Shown: positions 42,291-52,185 of the stretch, piece after piece
How the letters are laid out: each line of letters opens with the position of its first letter
Numbering within the stretch: the first letter of the stretch is position 1
NCBI RefSeq assembly: GCF_000735355.1
Contig: NZ_JMPI01000022.1
Coordinates: 372,025-436,024, forward strand
Direction of reading: 5' to 3'
Source: Buttiauxella agrestis ATCC 33320
GTDB taxonomy: Bacteria; Pseudomonadota; Gammaproteobacteria; Enterobacterales; Enterobacteriaceae
Length of the DNA: 64,000 bases
Translations under genes and position numbers: made by a program
The notes under the pieces: model-generated
Told to the model about the DNA's origin: nothing
Databases searched by the model: none
Seen by the model: the letters and a program-made list of their open reading frames with translations, nothing else

Positions 42291-44422
42291 TCGTACTGCT
42301 GTGTGACAAGCTGCTGGAGGCGCGAGATTTCTGGTAAAAGTGCAACCAACAGGCCAATTTGCTGAAGGACTAACGGCTCTTTGGTCTCTGGTTGCGGCTC
42401 CAGTGAAGTTATCCGCTCGGACAACCCTTGCAAGGCTTTTTGAACGCGTTCTTCATCGGCAGGCAGATGATGCAGTGCATCATCGACGTAACAGACGGCA
42501 TCATCAAGCAGCAACAAAATATCTTCATTGGTCAGCATTTCGCGGTGCGCGCCCAACGCCGAAATATAACTGTTAAATGTATGATTGAGGCACAATAAGC
42601 GAAATGCCGTTTCTCGCGCTTCCGGCGTGACTCTGGGCTCTGAGGACATGTTCGATACCACAGATGCCAGCTCCGCATCCTTGTTGTGTGCATCCCGGCG
42701 CGCAATACGATACTCCAGTCGGTTATCACGGCCTTGATGATATTGCTCGAGAATGGCATCCAGATAGCGGCAATTGGCATTGAATGCCCGCTCTACAACT
42801 AATGGCAGCCGACGGAATCGCCAGTCAGGCCAGATGTAACTCACCGCCGCCCATGCGATCCCACATCCCAAAAGGGTGTCGAAAATTCGCGGCATTGCGA
42901 CTTCAAAACCTTCGCCCAACAAGTTGAAACACAGCAACACCAGCAACGTGATGAACATAGTGGCGTGAGCGTATTGCACGTTGCGGAAGGCAAAAAACAG
43001 CACGCCGGTGATAACAATTAAAACCAGTTGCCCTTCGAGCGACGGCACAAAATAGAGAACCGGTAAACCAACTGCCACGCCGACTAACGTGCCAATTATA
43101 CGAAGCGCTAAGCGGCGACGAGTGGCACTGTAGTTAGGCTGGCAAACAAACAGGCTGGTCAGAAGTATCCAGTAGCCATGTTTTAGCCCGGTTAACTGAA
43201 TAAACGCGTAGCCTACGCACAGCACCACAGACATGCGTACCGCATGGCGGAATAAAGCAGACTCCGGCGTCAGATTTCGCTTCAGCCGTTGCCACATATC
43301 ACCAAAGCCGGTCAAACGGTCATCAAGCAGGCGGTTTTCGATATTATTTTCCGGTGCTGCCAGCGCCTGCTCAGACTCAATTGTCGCCAGTTGAGCGTCA
43401 ATTGCGCGCAAGTTACTCACCAGATAACCCAGTGCTTTTAATTCGCTCGCCAGCGCCGGGTCAGTTTTCAGCCTTTCAATCGCAGCGTCCAGATGTGTAA
43501 ATGCACGCTCAAAGCGTGGATCGTGTTGGTATTTCAACCGCAGTAAAACAGATCGCGAGAGCTGCAAACAGGCTTGAGATTGCAGGGACAGCAGGCGTTG
43601 AAAGCGGAACATAATATCGCTGTAGCGGAATTTGTCGCGCAGCGCCTGGTATTGAATATGTGATGAACTTGCGCGTTCATGAATATCCTGGGCGACAAAA
43701 TAGTAGTGCAGCGTTCGGCGTGTGCCGCGCTGCCCACGATCGCCACGTAAACGCGTCAATAAAGAACCTTTGGTCTGATTTAACGTTGTCACCAACTGGC
43801 TGTTAGCCATGGCAAGCTCAAGCATTGGAGCCTGGCTTTCTTCTTCGATATCGGGGTCAAAAAGCGTAGCTTTAACTTCCAGATAACGAGCGAGGCTTTC
43901 ATAACAACGCGCCAAGTTATCTTGCAGCGGGCGGATGGGGAAAATCAGATGGCCTGCCAGAGTCAGCAAGTTGTACCAGATTGCACCTGCCAGCAGCAGA
44001 ATCGGTTGTTGATACCAGTGGTCATATAAAGAAATACCCAACATGGTATAGATGGCAATGAGCAGCGCGCCAAAGGCGATGGTGGCATAACGCTGGCCTA
44101 AACCGCCCAGCAGAATAAATCCGCTGGTGGAAATCATCAATCCAATGCCAAACAGCAGCGGCCATGGGTACAGCAACTCCACAGACGCCGAAGCAATAAA
44201 GAAACTCACCAGGGTAATCAGAAGATTTCGCAAGCGCCCGGCCAGCCGGTCATCTAAATCGGCAAGGGCTGCGGCAACCACACCCAGGGTTAGTGGAATA
44301 GTGAGCTTAACTTCACCTAACCACCAGGGCAGGGCAGCAGTGCCAGTGAGCGCAATAAAAATGCGCAAGTTATACAGCCAGGCACTGTTCCAGGTATAAC
44401 GACGCAGAATTGGACTAAGCAT
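42287..44422 (-). CDS. yccS: YccS family (FUSC) inner-membrane transporter
   Basis: 711 residues (E. coli 717). Two blocks of about five to six transmembrane helices (about 15-160 and 395-535) are each followed by a soluble helical domain, the layout of the FUSC/YccS/YhfK family related to aromatic-acid and fusaric-acid efflux proteins. The substrate is unknown. It lies 24 bp downstream of yccF and is probably co-transcribed with it. Confidence 0.92.
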   Translation of the reverse strand: MLSPILRRYTWNSAWLYNLRIFIALTGTAALPWWLGEVKLTIPLTLGVVAAALADLDDRLAGRLRNLLITLVSFFIASASVELLYPWPLLFGIGLMISTSGFILLGGLGQRYATIAFGALLIAIYTMLGISLYDHWYQQPILLLAGAIWYNLLTLAGHLIFPIRPLQDNLARCYESLARYLEVKATLFDPDIEEESQAPMLELAMANSQLVTTLNQTKGSLLTRLRGDRGQRGTRRTLHYYFVAQDIHERASSSHIQYQALRDKFRYSDIMFRFQRLLSLQSQACLQLSRSVLLRLKYQHDPRFERAFTHLDAAIERLKTDPALASELKALGYLVSNLRAIDAQLATIESEQALAAPENNIENRLLDDRLTGFGDMWQRLKRNLTPESALFRHAVRMSVVLCVGYAFIQLTGLKHGYWILLTSLFVCQPNYSATRRRLALRIIGTLVGVAVGLPVLYFVPSLEGQLVLIVITGVLFFAFRNVQYAHATMFITLLVLLCFNLLGEGFEVAMPRIFDTLLGCGIAWAAVSYIWPDWRFRRLPLVVERAFNANCRYLDAILEQYHQGRDNRLEYRIARRDAHNKDAELASVVSNMSSEPRVTPEARETAFRLLCLNHTFNSYISALGAHREMLTNEDILLLLDDAVCYVDDALHHLPADEERVQKALQGLSERITSLEPQPETKEPLVLQQIGLLVALLPEISRLQQLVTQQYD

Positions 44423-44446
44423 TAATACTCACTATTCTTGTCAGAA

Positions 44447-44893
44447 TTACTGGAAACGACGGCGGGCGTTAGCTTCACGCGCAGCCTGTGCGACTTCGAC
44501 AGAAACGACACGGCGGCCCACAGGCCAAAGCGCGATAACAGCGATTTTGAAATTAGCGATCCCCACAGGGATACCGATAATGGTGATGCATTGGGCAATA
44601 CCAGTGGCGATATGAAGTAAGCATAACCACCAGCCGAAAAATATCAGCCAAATAATGTTCAGCAATGTGCCGCCGGTATTCAGAATGGCGCTTTTCCCTT
44701 GAGGGTTGAGTTCGTCGACATGCACCGCTTCGTTACCGTATGGTACGAAAGAGAGTTTAGTAATCTCCCAGCAGGATCGTGTCAGGGGCAACGTGAAAAT
44801 AAAAATGATACTGACCAGAGTGGCCAGCAACCAGGATAGGGTGGTCAGAAAACCGCCGAGTACAAAGTTCAAGACATTTAGGACTGTACGCAT
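44447..44893 (-). CDS. yccF: YccF domain inner-membrane protein
   Basis: 148 residues from ATG 44893, the E. coli length. It has two YccF (DUF307) repeats with hydrophobic segments at about 8-35 and 70-115 and the motif LTRSCWEITKLSFVPYG. The function is unknown. It is the first gene of a probable yccF-yccS unit and is divergent from helD. Confidence 0.92.
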   Translation of the reverse strand: MRTVLNVLNFVLGGFLTTLSWLLATLVSIIFIFTLPLTRSCWEITKLSFVPYGNEAVHVDELNPQGKSAILNTGGTLLNIIWLIFFGWWLCLLHIATGIAQCITIIGIPVGIANFKIAVIALWPVGRRVVSVEVAQAAREANARRRFQ

Positions 44894-45017
44894 AATCACT
44901 CTTATTTAGGGTGTAAATAAATAACCACAACAATTGTAACGCGTTTTTACTCTGGAGCGTCATTCCTTCGCCGGGTAAACTTAACCACAATCACCATTCT
45001 GGATCAGGCAAAGCGTA

Positions 45018-47072
45018 ATGGAATTAAAAGCGACCTCTCTTGGCAAACATTTAGCACAGCACCCATACAATCGTGTGAAATTACTGGCTGCGGGTGTAGA
45101 GGTGAAAGGAGAACGTCACGAATACCTTATTCCATTCAATCAGTTAATTGCTATCAATTGCAAGCGTGGCCTGGTCTGGGGCGAGCTGGAATTTGTGTTG
45201 CCGGATGACAAAGTGGTGCGTTTGCATGGTACAGAATGGAATGAAACCCAGCGCTTTTATCATCATCTTGATCAGTTATGGCAGAGCTGGAGTGTCGAGA
45301 TGAGTGAAGTTGCGGCGCAGGTGCTTCAACAGCAGTATGCCGAGATTACGCGCCGCATCCAGCAGGAAAAATGGTTCAAACGCAGCGATATGCAGGCATT
45401 GCAGCAAAATGTACGCGTCGCTTTTTCTGCATTGCCACTCCCGCAGGCAAGGCTGGAGGATTTCGATAATTGCCGCGAATTATGGATGCATTGCAAAGCC
45501 TGGCTTGAACAAGGTGAGACTCGTCGCCATCAGCGTAATACCGCGTATACCAATCATATGCTTGAAAAGCATGCTGATTTTTTCCAGAAAATAGAAAGCT
45601 CACCGCTCAATCATTCTCAGGCACGCGCAGTGGTCAACGGCGAAGACTCACTTTTGGTGTTAGCGGGAGCCGGGAGTGGCAAAACTTCGGTATTGGTGGC
45701 TCGTGCGGGGTGGTTACTGCAACGTGGCGAGGCCAGCGAAGATCAAATCTTGTTATTGGCATTTGGTCGCAAAGCCGCTCAGGAGATGGACGAGCGTATC
45801 GCTGAACGTCTCCATACCGACGCGATTTCAGCTCGTACCTTCCATGCTCTGGCGTTGCATATTATCCAGCAAGGCAGCAAAAAAGCGCCGCGCGTCAGCG
45901 AACTTGAATCCGATACCAACGCACGCCACCAACTACTGATTGAAAGCTGGCAGCAGCAATGTCGAGAGAAAAAAGCGCAGGCGAAAGGCTGGCGTGAATG
46001 GTTGCGCGACGAGTTGCAGTGGGACGTGCCGGAAGGCGAATACTGGAAAGACGAGCGTCTGGCGAAACGTCTGGCCAGTCGATTAGATCGTTGGCTTGGC
46101 CTTATGCGAATGCACGGCGGCTCGCAGGCTGACATGATTGCCTCAGCGCCAGAAGACATTCGAGATCTCTTCGCTAAACGCGTCAAGCTCATGGCGCCGT
46201 TATTAAAAACCTGGAAGACGGCACTGAAAGCCGAAGAGGCTGTCGATTTCTCAGGGCTGATTCATCAGGCCATTAATGTGCTGGAAAAAGGGCGATTTAT
46301 CAGTCCGTGGAAGCATATTTTAGTTGATGAATTTCAGGATATTTCGCCTCAACGGGCAGCATTACTGGCGGCGCTGAGAAAACAAAACTCGCATACTTCG
46401 CTGTACGCGGTGGGCGATGACTGGCAGGCAATTTATCGTTTCAGCGGTGCAGAAATGTCGTTGACAACCGCATTCGCTCAAAACTTTGGCGATGCAGATC
46501 AATGTGCGCTGGATACGACGTACCGCTTCAATGATCGCATCGGCGAGATTGCTAATCGTTTTGTGCAGCAGAATCCACATCAACTTGCTAAGCCGCTGAA
46601 CAGCCTGTCAAAAGGTGATAAAAAAGCCGTAACGTTATTGGCCGACGATCAACTCGAAGCGCTGCTCGACAAAATGAGTGGTTATGTTCAGCCTCAAGAA
46701 CGCATTCTGGTGCTGGCGCGTTACCATCATTTACGCCCGGCGATTCTGGAAAAAGCCGCAACGCGTTGGCCTAAACTGGCCGTCGATTTTATGACGATTC
46801 ATGCCAGCAAAGGGCAGCAAGCAGACTATGTTGTGGTTCTGGGATTGCAGCAGGGGAAAGATGGTTTCCCGGCAGTGGCACGCGAATCTGTCATGGAAGA
46901 GGCGTTGTTGCCGCAACCTGAAGACTATCCTGATGCGGAAGAGCGGCGGTTGTTGTACGTGGCGATGACGCGGGCCCGTCATCGTGTCTGGCTGTTATTC
47001 AACAAACACGAACCGTCCAGTTTTGTCGATATTCTTAAACAGCTTGGCGTGCCCGCAGCCAATCGACCGTAA
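45018..47072 (+). CDS. helD: DNA helicase IV
   Basis: 684 residues, the E. coli length. It is a UvrD/Rep-like superfamily 1 helicase with 3'-5' polarity. The N-terminal extension (about 1-190) is specific to helicase IV. Motif I LAGAGSGKTS lies near residue 217, motif II VDEFQDISP near 437, and motifs IV-VI include TYRFNDRIGE, TIHASKGQQADYV and LLYVAMTRARHRVWLLF. It is convergent with mgsA with no bases between the stop codons. Confidence 0.97.
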   Translation: MELKATSLGKHLAQHPYNRVKLLAAGVEVKGERHEYLIPFNQLIAINCKRGLVWGELEFVLPDDKVVRLHGTEWNETQRFYHHLDQLWQSWSVEMSEVAAQVLQQQYAEITRRIQQEKWFKRSDMQALQQNVRVAFSALPLPQARLEDFDNCRELWMHCKAWLEQGETRRHQRNTAYTNHMLEKHADFFQKIESSPLNHSQARAVVNGEDSLLVLAGAGSGKTSVLVARAGWLLQRGEASEDQILLLAFGRKAAQEMDERIAERLHTDAISARTFHALALHIIQQGSKKAPRVSELESDTNARHQLLIESWQQQCREKKAQAKGWREWLRDELQWDVPEGEYWKDERLAKRLASRLDRWLGLMRMHGGSQADMIASAPEDIRDLFAKRVKLMAPLLKTWKTALKAEEAVDFSGLIHQAINVLEKGRFISPWKHILVDEFQDISPQRAALLAALRKQNSHTSLYAVGDDWQAIYRFSGAEMSLTTAFAQNFGDADQCALDTTYRFNDRIGEIANRFVQQNPHQLAKPLNSLSKGDKKAVTLLADDQLEALLDKMSGYVQPQERILVLARYHHLRPAILEKAATRWPKLAVDFMTIHASKGQQADYVVVLGLQQGKDGFPAVARESVMEEALLPQPEDYPDAEERRLLYVAMTRARHRVWLLFNKHEPSSFVDILKQLGVPAANRP

Positions 47073-47531
47073 TTATTTCAGTCGATCTGCCAGATAGCGT
47101 GGGTAATCCGGGATTAGAATTTCAACTGACTGGTCAAAGCCTGGCGATTGAATAATAAAATCAGCGGTCGATAAATTGGTCGCAACCGGGATGTTCCACA
47201 CTGTCGCCAGGCGCAGTAACGCTTTAACGTCCGGGTCATGTGGAACGGCGTTAAGCGGGTCCCAGAAGAAAATCAGCACATCAATTTTCCCTTCAGAGAT
47301 CAGTGCCCCAACTTGCTGATCGCCGCCCATCGGGCCGCTTAGCATGGCGTTGACATCCAGACCGCTGCCACGCTGAATCAGATTTCCTGTGGTGCCGGTT
47401 GCGTACAACACATGATGGGTGAGAGTGGCTTTATGGCGCTCAACCCATTTCAGCAGCGCGTCTTTGCAGTGATCGTGCGCAACCAGCGCAATATGTTTTT
47501 GTTCCGCCAGCGTGCGGGTCGTTAATTCCAT
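47073..47531 (-). CDS. mgsA: Methylglyoxal synthase
   Basis: 152 residues, the E. coli length. It converts dihydroxyacetone phosphate to methylglyoxal and phosphate, a bypass used when phosphorylated sugars accumulate. Motifs are LVAHDHCK (residues 16-23), [12 protein letters not shown], the catalytic Asp in SGPMGGDQQ and the active-site region [20 protein letters not shown]. The product is detoxified by glyoxalases such as GloC encoded at 11.4 kb. Confidence 0.97.
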   Translation of the reverse strand: MELTTRTLAEQKHIALVAHDHCKDALLKWVERHKATLTHHVLYATGTTGNLIQRGSGLDVNAMLSGPMGGDQQVGALISEGKIDVLIFFWDPLNAVPHDPDVKALLRLATVWNIPVATNLSTADFIIQSPGFDQSVEILIPDYPRYLADRLK

Positions 47532-47626
47532 TGCTTAATCCTGATTGATTAAAATTGCCTACAGCTTACTGAAAGCCACTGATGCTGCAAGAGAAGGGTG
47601 TCAAAAATGCAGGATTAGCAAAGCAA

Positions 47627-48292
47627 TTATTGCGTTGGGTTATCTTTTACCCATTGTAAGAAACGCTCACGAGTCGATTTGTCTGCCTGTAAAAACCAGT
47701 ATCGCAGGCGTTGCTCCGTTAAGGTTTCTGACTGCCGGGGTGGAGTATCAAGCTCGGATGATTTCGAGAGCAACTCGCTATCATCCGCCATCATTGTAGC
47801 GAAACCTTTTATCGACGCCGTTTTTCCCGCCTTGTTGTAAAACTGAGTATCTCGCTCGTAATCAATTCCCTGAGATGTGGCTTTGATCGGCAAAATATCA
47901 ATTTTCAAGGGGATCACGGCGGCGTCACCATCCAATAATTGCAGATGCGGAGCGTGGTCGAATTCATCACTTTCTTTATCATTCTCTAAACGGGGCAGAT
48001 TAAAATTAACCTGGCTAACTTCTTTGGTATCGAAGCTCACTACCAACGGTGGCGAGATATAAAGCCGTTGTTCACGCGTGCTGGTACGAATATTTTTTTC
48101 AACCCGAAACACCAGTTGATGCGGGCCATTATCCAGCTCAAGACTATCCGCGCCTCGCAGTAAAGAACTGGAAACTTTTTTCCCATCAAGCACCAGCAAA
48201 TCGATATCCGTAGACAAACGTAACGTTGTTGACCACGCTTCAGGCGGTAACATAAGCAAACAACATATCGCTATGAAGAACCAGGTTCTCAT
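47627..48292 (-). CDS. csgI: Curli assembly inhibitor CsgI (YccT, DUF2057)
   Basis: 221 residues from ATG 48292 (E. coli 220), with GGAG six bases upstream. A signal peptide (about 1-19, ending PEAWS) is followed by a DUF2057 domain beginning [19 protein letters not shown]. In E. coli the periplasmic protein slows curli subunit assembly. The longer frame starting at 48343 is not supported. Confidence 0.9.
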   Translation of the reverse strand: MRTWFFIAICCLLMLPPEAWSTTLRLSTDIDLLVLDGKKVSSSLLRGADSLELDNGPHQLVFRVEKNIRTSTREQRLYISPPLVVSFDTKEVSQVNFNLPRLENDKESDEFDHAPHLQLLDGDAAVIPLKIDILPIKATSQGIDYERDTQFYNKAGKTASIKGFATMMADDSELLSKSSELDTPPRQSETLTEQRLRYWFLQADKSTRERFLQWVKDNPTQ

Positions 48293-48478
48293 CAATGACT
48301 CCTGCCTCAAGTAAATTGGGCTATCCGTAGCTGAATGTATCAAAATTTTTCACATCGCCCGCTCATTAACATATAGACATATTTCCAGGATTTGCTCTAC
48401 TACGTCCGTATGGGAAAGATGGTGAGTCAGGAAGGGATGGCATACACTTTTGATTACTGAGTCCCAGCGGAGAGTGTG

Positions 48479-48892
48479 ATGAAACAGGCAGATATCGAAA
48501 CTATTCTAAAAAGCACCCGAACAATTGCTCTGGTTGGGGCGAGTGATAAGCCCGACCGGCCAAGCTATCGCGTGATGGCGTATTTGCTCGACCAGGGTTA
48601 TGAAGTGATTCCTGTGTCGCCGAAAGTGGCGGGTAAAACGCTTTTAGGCCAGCAGGGTTATGGCACGTTGGCTGAAATTCCTAAAAAAATCGATATGGTG
48701 GATGTATTCCGCAATTCTGAAGCTGCGTGGGAAGTGGCGCGAGAAGCGATTGCCATTGGCGCAAAAACGTTGTGGATGCAATTGGGCGTCATCAATGAAC
48801 AAGCCGCCGTACTGGCGCAAGATGCTGGGCTGAACGTGGTCATGGATAAATGCCCGGCGATAGAAATTCCGAGATTGGGTCTGGCTAAATAA
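48479..48892 (+). CDS. yccU: CoA-binding domain protein YccU
   Basis: 137 residues from ATG 48479, the E. coli length; a GTG one codon upstream is also in frame, but GGAGA at 48468-48472 suits the ATG. A single CoA_binding Rossmann domain has [19 protein letters not shown] and [14 protein letters not shown]. The family is linked to acyl-CoA synthetase subunits; the cellular role is unknown. It is divergent from csgI and convergent with hspQ. Confidence 0.93.
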   Translation: MKQADIETILKSTRTIALVGASDKPDRPSYRVMAYLLDQGYEVIPVSPKVAGKTLLGQQGYGTLAEIPKKIDMVDVFRNSEAAWEVAREAIAIGAKTLWMQLGVINEQAAVLAQDAGLNVVMDKCPAIEIPRLGLAK

Positions 48893-48901
48893 TTAAATAA
48901 T

Positions 48902-48927
48902 AAAAAACCCCACAGCGTGGGGTTTTT
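48902..48927. terminator. Bidirectional terminator between yccU and hspQ
   Basis: CCCCAC (48908-48913) pairs with GTGGGG (48917-48922) around AGC, with A6 before and T5 after. Confidence 0.92.
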
Positions 48928-48928
48928 G

Positions 48929-49246
48929 CTAATTACGTAGGCGAGGTGCCTGAAGTTGCTGCCGTATCGAAGCCGCCAATTCATCCATCGACGGTTGTTC
49001 GGGATGCTCGTCTTGTGACTCCCCACTTAACTGGGCTTCAGCAAGATAGGTATGCACCGCCTGGCCATCATCATCTTCCATCACTACATGATACCAGGGG
49101 GCACTACGGAGGACATCGTTGTCGGCCAGATCATCTTCCGCAGGTTCATCCAGAGAATATTCCGGGTCGATATCGACCACCACCCCCAGATAACCCAGCA
49201 AAGAATGTCGTACTTGCTGGCCAATGCCGAATTTGCTGGCAATCAT
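48929..49246 (-). CDS. hspQ: Heat shock protein HspQ
   Basis: 105 residues from ATG 49246, the E. coli length, with AGGAGGTGACT as a strong ribosome-binding site; the frame to 49276 includes that site and is rejected. It is a YccV-like hemimethylated-DNA-binding-fold protein with acidic central and C-terminal regions. In E. coli it promotes degradation of mutant DnaA and acts as a specificity-enhancing factor and substrate of Lon. Confidence 0.96.
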   Translation of the reverse strand: MIASKFGIGQQVRHSLLGYLGVVVDIDPEYSLDEPAEDDLADNDVLRSAPWYHVVMEDDDGQAVHTYLAEAQLSGESQDEHPEQPSMDELAASIRQQLQAPRLRN

Positions 49247-49306
49247 AGTCACCTCCTGAGAAACATTACCTGCCATTAATGTGCGGGCAACATTCCATTT
49301 TTCAAG

Positions 49307-50497
49307 TTACATGATGCGACAGGCAAACCCTTTCAGATACAGCCCTTCCGGGTAGGTCGCGATCACTGGGTGATCGGCGGCCTGGCGGAACTGCTCTATA
49401 AATTGTACATCACGCCCGGCATCAACGGCGGCATCAGCGATGATTTTCTGGAATAAATCTGTCGTCATCAGTCCAGAACAAGAGAACGTCATCAGAATGC
49501 CACCCGGATTCAACAGCTGGATGGCCAGCATGTTGATATCTTTATAGCCGCGGCAAGCACCCATCAATTGGCTCTTGTTTTCGACAAACTTCGGTGGGTC
49601 CATCACGATAACGTCGAACTTCTCACCCTGGTCGCGATACTTGCGCAGCAGTTTAAATACATCATCACGCAAGAACTCAGCTTTGCTCAAATCGAGTTTG
49701 TTCAGCTCAACGTTTTGCTTCGCAACATCAAGCGCATCCTGAGAGGTGTCCACGCTGACAACCTGGCTACATCCGCCCATCAAAGCAGAAACCGCAAAAC
49801 CACCGGTATAAGAGAAACAGTTCAGCACACGCTTATCTTTCACATACTGGCGAGTGGCAAAACGGCTGTCACGCTGGTCAAGGTAGTAACCCGTTTTATG
49901 GCCGCCTTTGATATCGACCAGCAACTTCATGCCGTGCTCTTCAATTGGCAATAAATCAGGTGGCAGTTCACCGCTGACCGGGCCTTGCGTTAATTCCATA
50001 CCTTCTTTCTTACGCACCGCTACGTCAGAACGGTCGTAAATCGCGCATTCTGGGTAGAGGTTTTGCAAAGCAGCAACCAGTGCCGGGCGCTGATATTCCG
50101 CACCGGCTGAAAGCAATTGCAGCACTAAAAAATTGCCGAAACGATCGATAGTGACGCCTGGCATTCCATCGGACTCGCCTGCAATCAGGCGATAGCTGTC
50201 CAGCCCGTCACGCGCGGCGAGCCATTCGCGCCAAAGTTGCGCCTGCTTTAAACGACGAATGAAGAATTCAATATCAATGCTTTCGTTGGCATCAAATGTC
50301 CAGACGCGAGCACGAATTTGCGACGATGGGGAATAAGCGGCGCGGGCTAACCATTTGCCCTGGCTATCCACGACATCAATCGTTTCACCAAGGTTGGCTT
50401 TGCCTTCCATGCGTGCAACGGCACCAGAAAACACCCACGGATGACGGCGCAATAACGATTTTTCGCGCCCTTTGGTTAACACTAAACGTACACTCAT
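49307..50497 (-). CDS. rlmI: 23S rRNA m5C1962 methyltransferase RlmI
   Basis: 396 residues, the E. coli length. An N-terminal PUA domain (about 1-75, HPWVFSGAV) is followed by an EEHEE domain and a C-terminal Rossmann methyltransferase. The latter has [18 protein letters not shown] (SAM site), DPPKFV and the catalytic cysteine in FSCSGLM. It methylates C1962 of 23S rRNA. It is divergent from yccX. Confidence 0.97.
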   Translation of the reverse strand: MSVRLVLTKGREKSLLRRHPWVFSGAVARMEGKANLGETIDVVDSQGKWLARAAYSPSSQIRARVWTFDANESIDIEFFIRRLKQAQLWREWLAARDGLDSYRLIAGESDGMPGVTIDRFGNFLVLQLLSAGAEYQRPALVAALQNLYPECAIYDRSDVAVRKKEGMELTQGPVSGELPPDLLPIEEHGMKLLVDIKGGHKTGYYLDQRDSRFATRQYVKDKRVLNCFSYTGGFAVSALMGGCSQVVSVDTSQDALDVAKQNVELNKLDLSKAEFLRDDVFKLLRKYRDQGEKFDVIVMDPPKFVENKSQLMGACRGYKDINMLAIQLLNPGGILMTFSCSGLMTTDLFQKIIADAAVDAGRDVQFIEQFRQAADHPVIATYPEGLYLKGFACRIM

Positions 50498-50587
50498 AAT
50501 TTGCTATGCTTTCTTGCTAATAATTGGGCGTCATTTTCCGGCTTACACCGGCTAAATGCAACGCAAGAACCCGAAACGGAGGAAGTT

Positions 50588-50869
50588 ATGGCCACAGTAT
50601 GCACACTTGCCTGGGTCCACGGCCTGGTTCAGGGCGTCGGTTTTCGTTACAGCACCCAGCGCGAGGGGTTAAAACTGGGGTTAACCGGTTATGCCCGCAA
50701 TATGGATGACGGTAGCGTTGAGGTATTGGCCTGCGGTGAAGCGCAACAGGTTGAGGCGCTCATCGCATGGCTAAAAGCTGGGGGGCCGCGCAGTGCCAGG
50801 GTGGATAAAGTGCTGACAGAACCTCACCAACCTGACCGCCAATGGACAGACTTTAGTATTCGCTACTAA
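50588..50869 (+). CDS. yccX: Acylphosphatase
   Basis: 93 residues from ATG 50588 (E. coli 92), with GGAGG at 50579-50583. The acylphosphatase signature [14 protein letters not shown] contains the catalytic arginine, and the conserved asparagine is in [13 protein letters not shown]. It hydrolyses carboxyl-phosphate bonds; the physiological substrate is unclear. An open frame from 50501 lies in the rlmI-yccX intergenic region and is not used. It overlaps tusE by 4 bp tail to tail. Confidence 0.95.
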   Translation: MATVCTLAWVHGLVQGVGFRYSTQREGLKLGLTGYARNMDDGSVEVLACGEAQQVEALIAWLKAGGPRSARVDKVLTEPHQPDRQWTDFSIRY

Positions 50870-51195
50870 ATGCATTTCACCGGCTTTGGTAGGCCAGCAA
50901 TTTTCGTTGCCTGCTTAGCCGGCCCTTTTGGAAACAATCGATACAGATAACGGCTATTGCCTTTTTCGTCTCCGAATTTGTTTGCCATGGCTTTAACCAG
51001 CATCCGAATTGCCGGGGAAGTATTAAATTCGAGATAAAACTCGCGCACGAATCTCACCACTTCCCAGTGCTCTACGGCAAGCGTAATGCCTTCTTTGGCG
51101 GCAATCGCTTCGGCAAGCGGTTCGCTCCACTCCTGGCTATTTTTAAGATAACCATCGGCATCGGTTTCTATCTCACGGCCTTCAAACATCAACAT
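50866..51195 (-). CDS. tusE: Sulfur relay protein TusE
   Basis: 109 residues from ATG 51195, the E. coli length; an adjacent ATG at 51198 is also possible. It is a DsrC/TusE family protein that carries persulfide from TusBCD to MnmA for 2-thiouridine formation at U34 of tRNA. The acceptor cysteine is the penultimate residue in [22 protein letters not shown] and [16 protein letters not shown] are conserved. Confidence 0.96.
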   Translation of the reverse strand: MLMFEGREIETDADGYLKNSQEWSEPLAEAIAAKEGITLAVEHWEVVRFVREFYLEFNTSPAIRMLVKAMANKFGDEKGNSRYLYRLFPKGPAKQATKIAGLPKPVKCI

Positions 51196-51251
51196 CATTA
51201 TTCTTTGCTCCAGACAAACTGGGCGCAGTGTAGCAAATTTACCGGGCCAGA

Positions 51252-51282
51252 AAAAACAAAGCCCCGCAGATGCGAGGCTTGG
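51252..51282 (-). terminator. Terminator of yccA
   Basis: AAGCCCCGC pairs imperfectly with GCGAGGCTT (one mismatch) between yccA and tusE. The upstream A6 run is a U-tract on the minus strand. Confidence 0.75.
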
Positions 51283-51302
51283 GTGTGAGGTGCTCTGTGC
51301 GA

Positions 51303-51962
51303 TTAATCGCGGCTTGCGAAGCCCAGAATGCTCAACAGGCTGATGAAGATATTGTACAGAGAAACGTACAAGCTCACCGTTGCGCGAATGTAGTTGGTTT
51401 CGCCACCACGGATGATATTGCTGGTTTCAAACAAAATCGCACCGGATGAAATCAGAATAAACACCGCGCTTATTGCCAGATGCAGAGCAGGCAATTGCAG
51501 GAAGATGTTTGCCACCATACCGATAAGCACGACAACCACGCCCGCCATCAGCATACCGCCGAGGAAGGACATGTCTTTTTTGGTGGTCAGCACATAAGCA
51601 GAGCAGCTGAAGAACACCAGTGCGGTGCCGCCCAGCGCCATGCCAATGACATCGCCCATACCGGCAGAGATGTAGGAATTCAGCATTGGCCCAAGGATAT
51701 ACCCCAGGAATCCCGTAAAGGCGAACGCAGCCAGAATACCGGTCGGCTTATCCGCCAGGCGATAGGTTAAAAACATCAGCCCATACATGCCGACCAGCGT
51801 CAGAATCAAACCTGGGGATGGCAGCATCAGCACGGTGCTGGCGGTTGCGGTAATCGCAGAAAACGCCAGCGTCAGGCTGAGCAGGAAATAGGTATTACGC
51901 AGTACCTTGTGGGTACTCAGCAGTGACGAACGGTCACGCGAGGAAGTAATTATGCGATCCAT
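51303..51962 (-). CDS. yccA: FtsH modulator YccA (Bax inhibitor-1 family)
   Basis: 219 residues, the E. coli length. It is an inner-membrane protein with seven hydrophobic segments after a short cytosolic tail ([19 protein letters not shown]). It belongs to the Bax inhibitor-1/TMBIM family. In E. coli it is both a substrate and a modulator of the FtsH-HflKC protease, protects SecY when translocons jam, and is Cpx-induced. It is the last gene before synteny with E. coli breaks. Confidence 0.95.
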   Translation of the reverse strand: MDRIITSSRDRSSLLSTHKVLRNTYFLLSLTLAFSAITATASTVLMLPSPGLILTLVGMYGLMFLTYRLADKPTGILAAFAFTGFLGYILGPMLNSYISAGMGDVIGMALGGTALVFFSCSAYVLTTKKDMSFLGGMLMAGVVVVLIGMVANIFLQLPALHLAISAVFILISSGAILFETSNIIRGGETNYIRATVSLYVSLYNIFISLLSILGFASRD

Positions 51963-52185
51963 TCAGAAACTCTCTCTTATAGCAGTGGTTATAGTGAATG
52001 AGAGTAATGGCCTCCTTTATTGCAATAAAGTCCTTTTACCCATCTTTACCTTGCCGGGCATTATTTCACAGACCAGACCTCCGTCATAAAACTCACTTAT
52101 ATGTGGCTGAAATTTATTGCTTTATCTATTTCGGCTGCTAAGAGTGTTAACCGTACCGTCGTTAATAACTCAAATAAGGCGTGTT

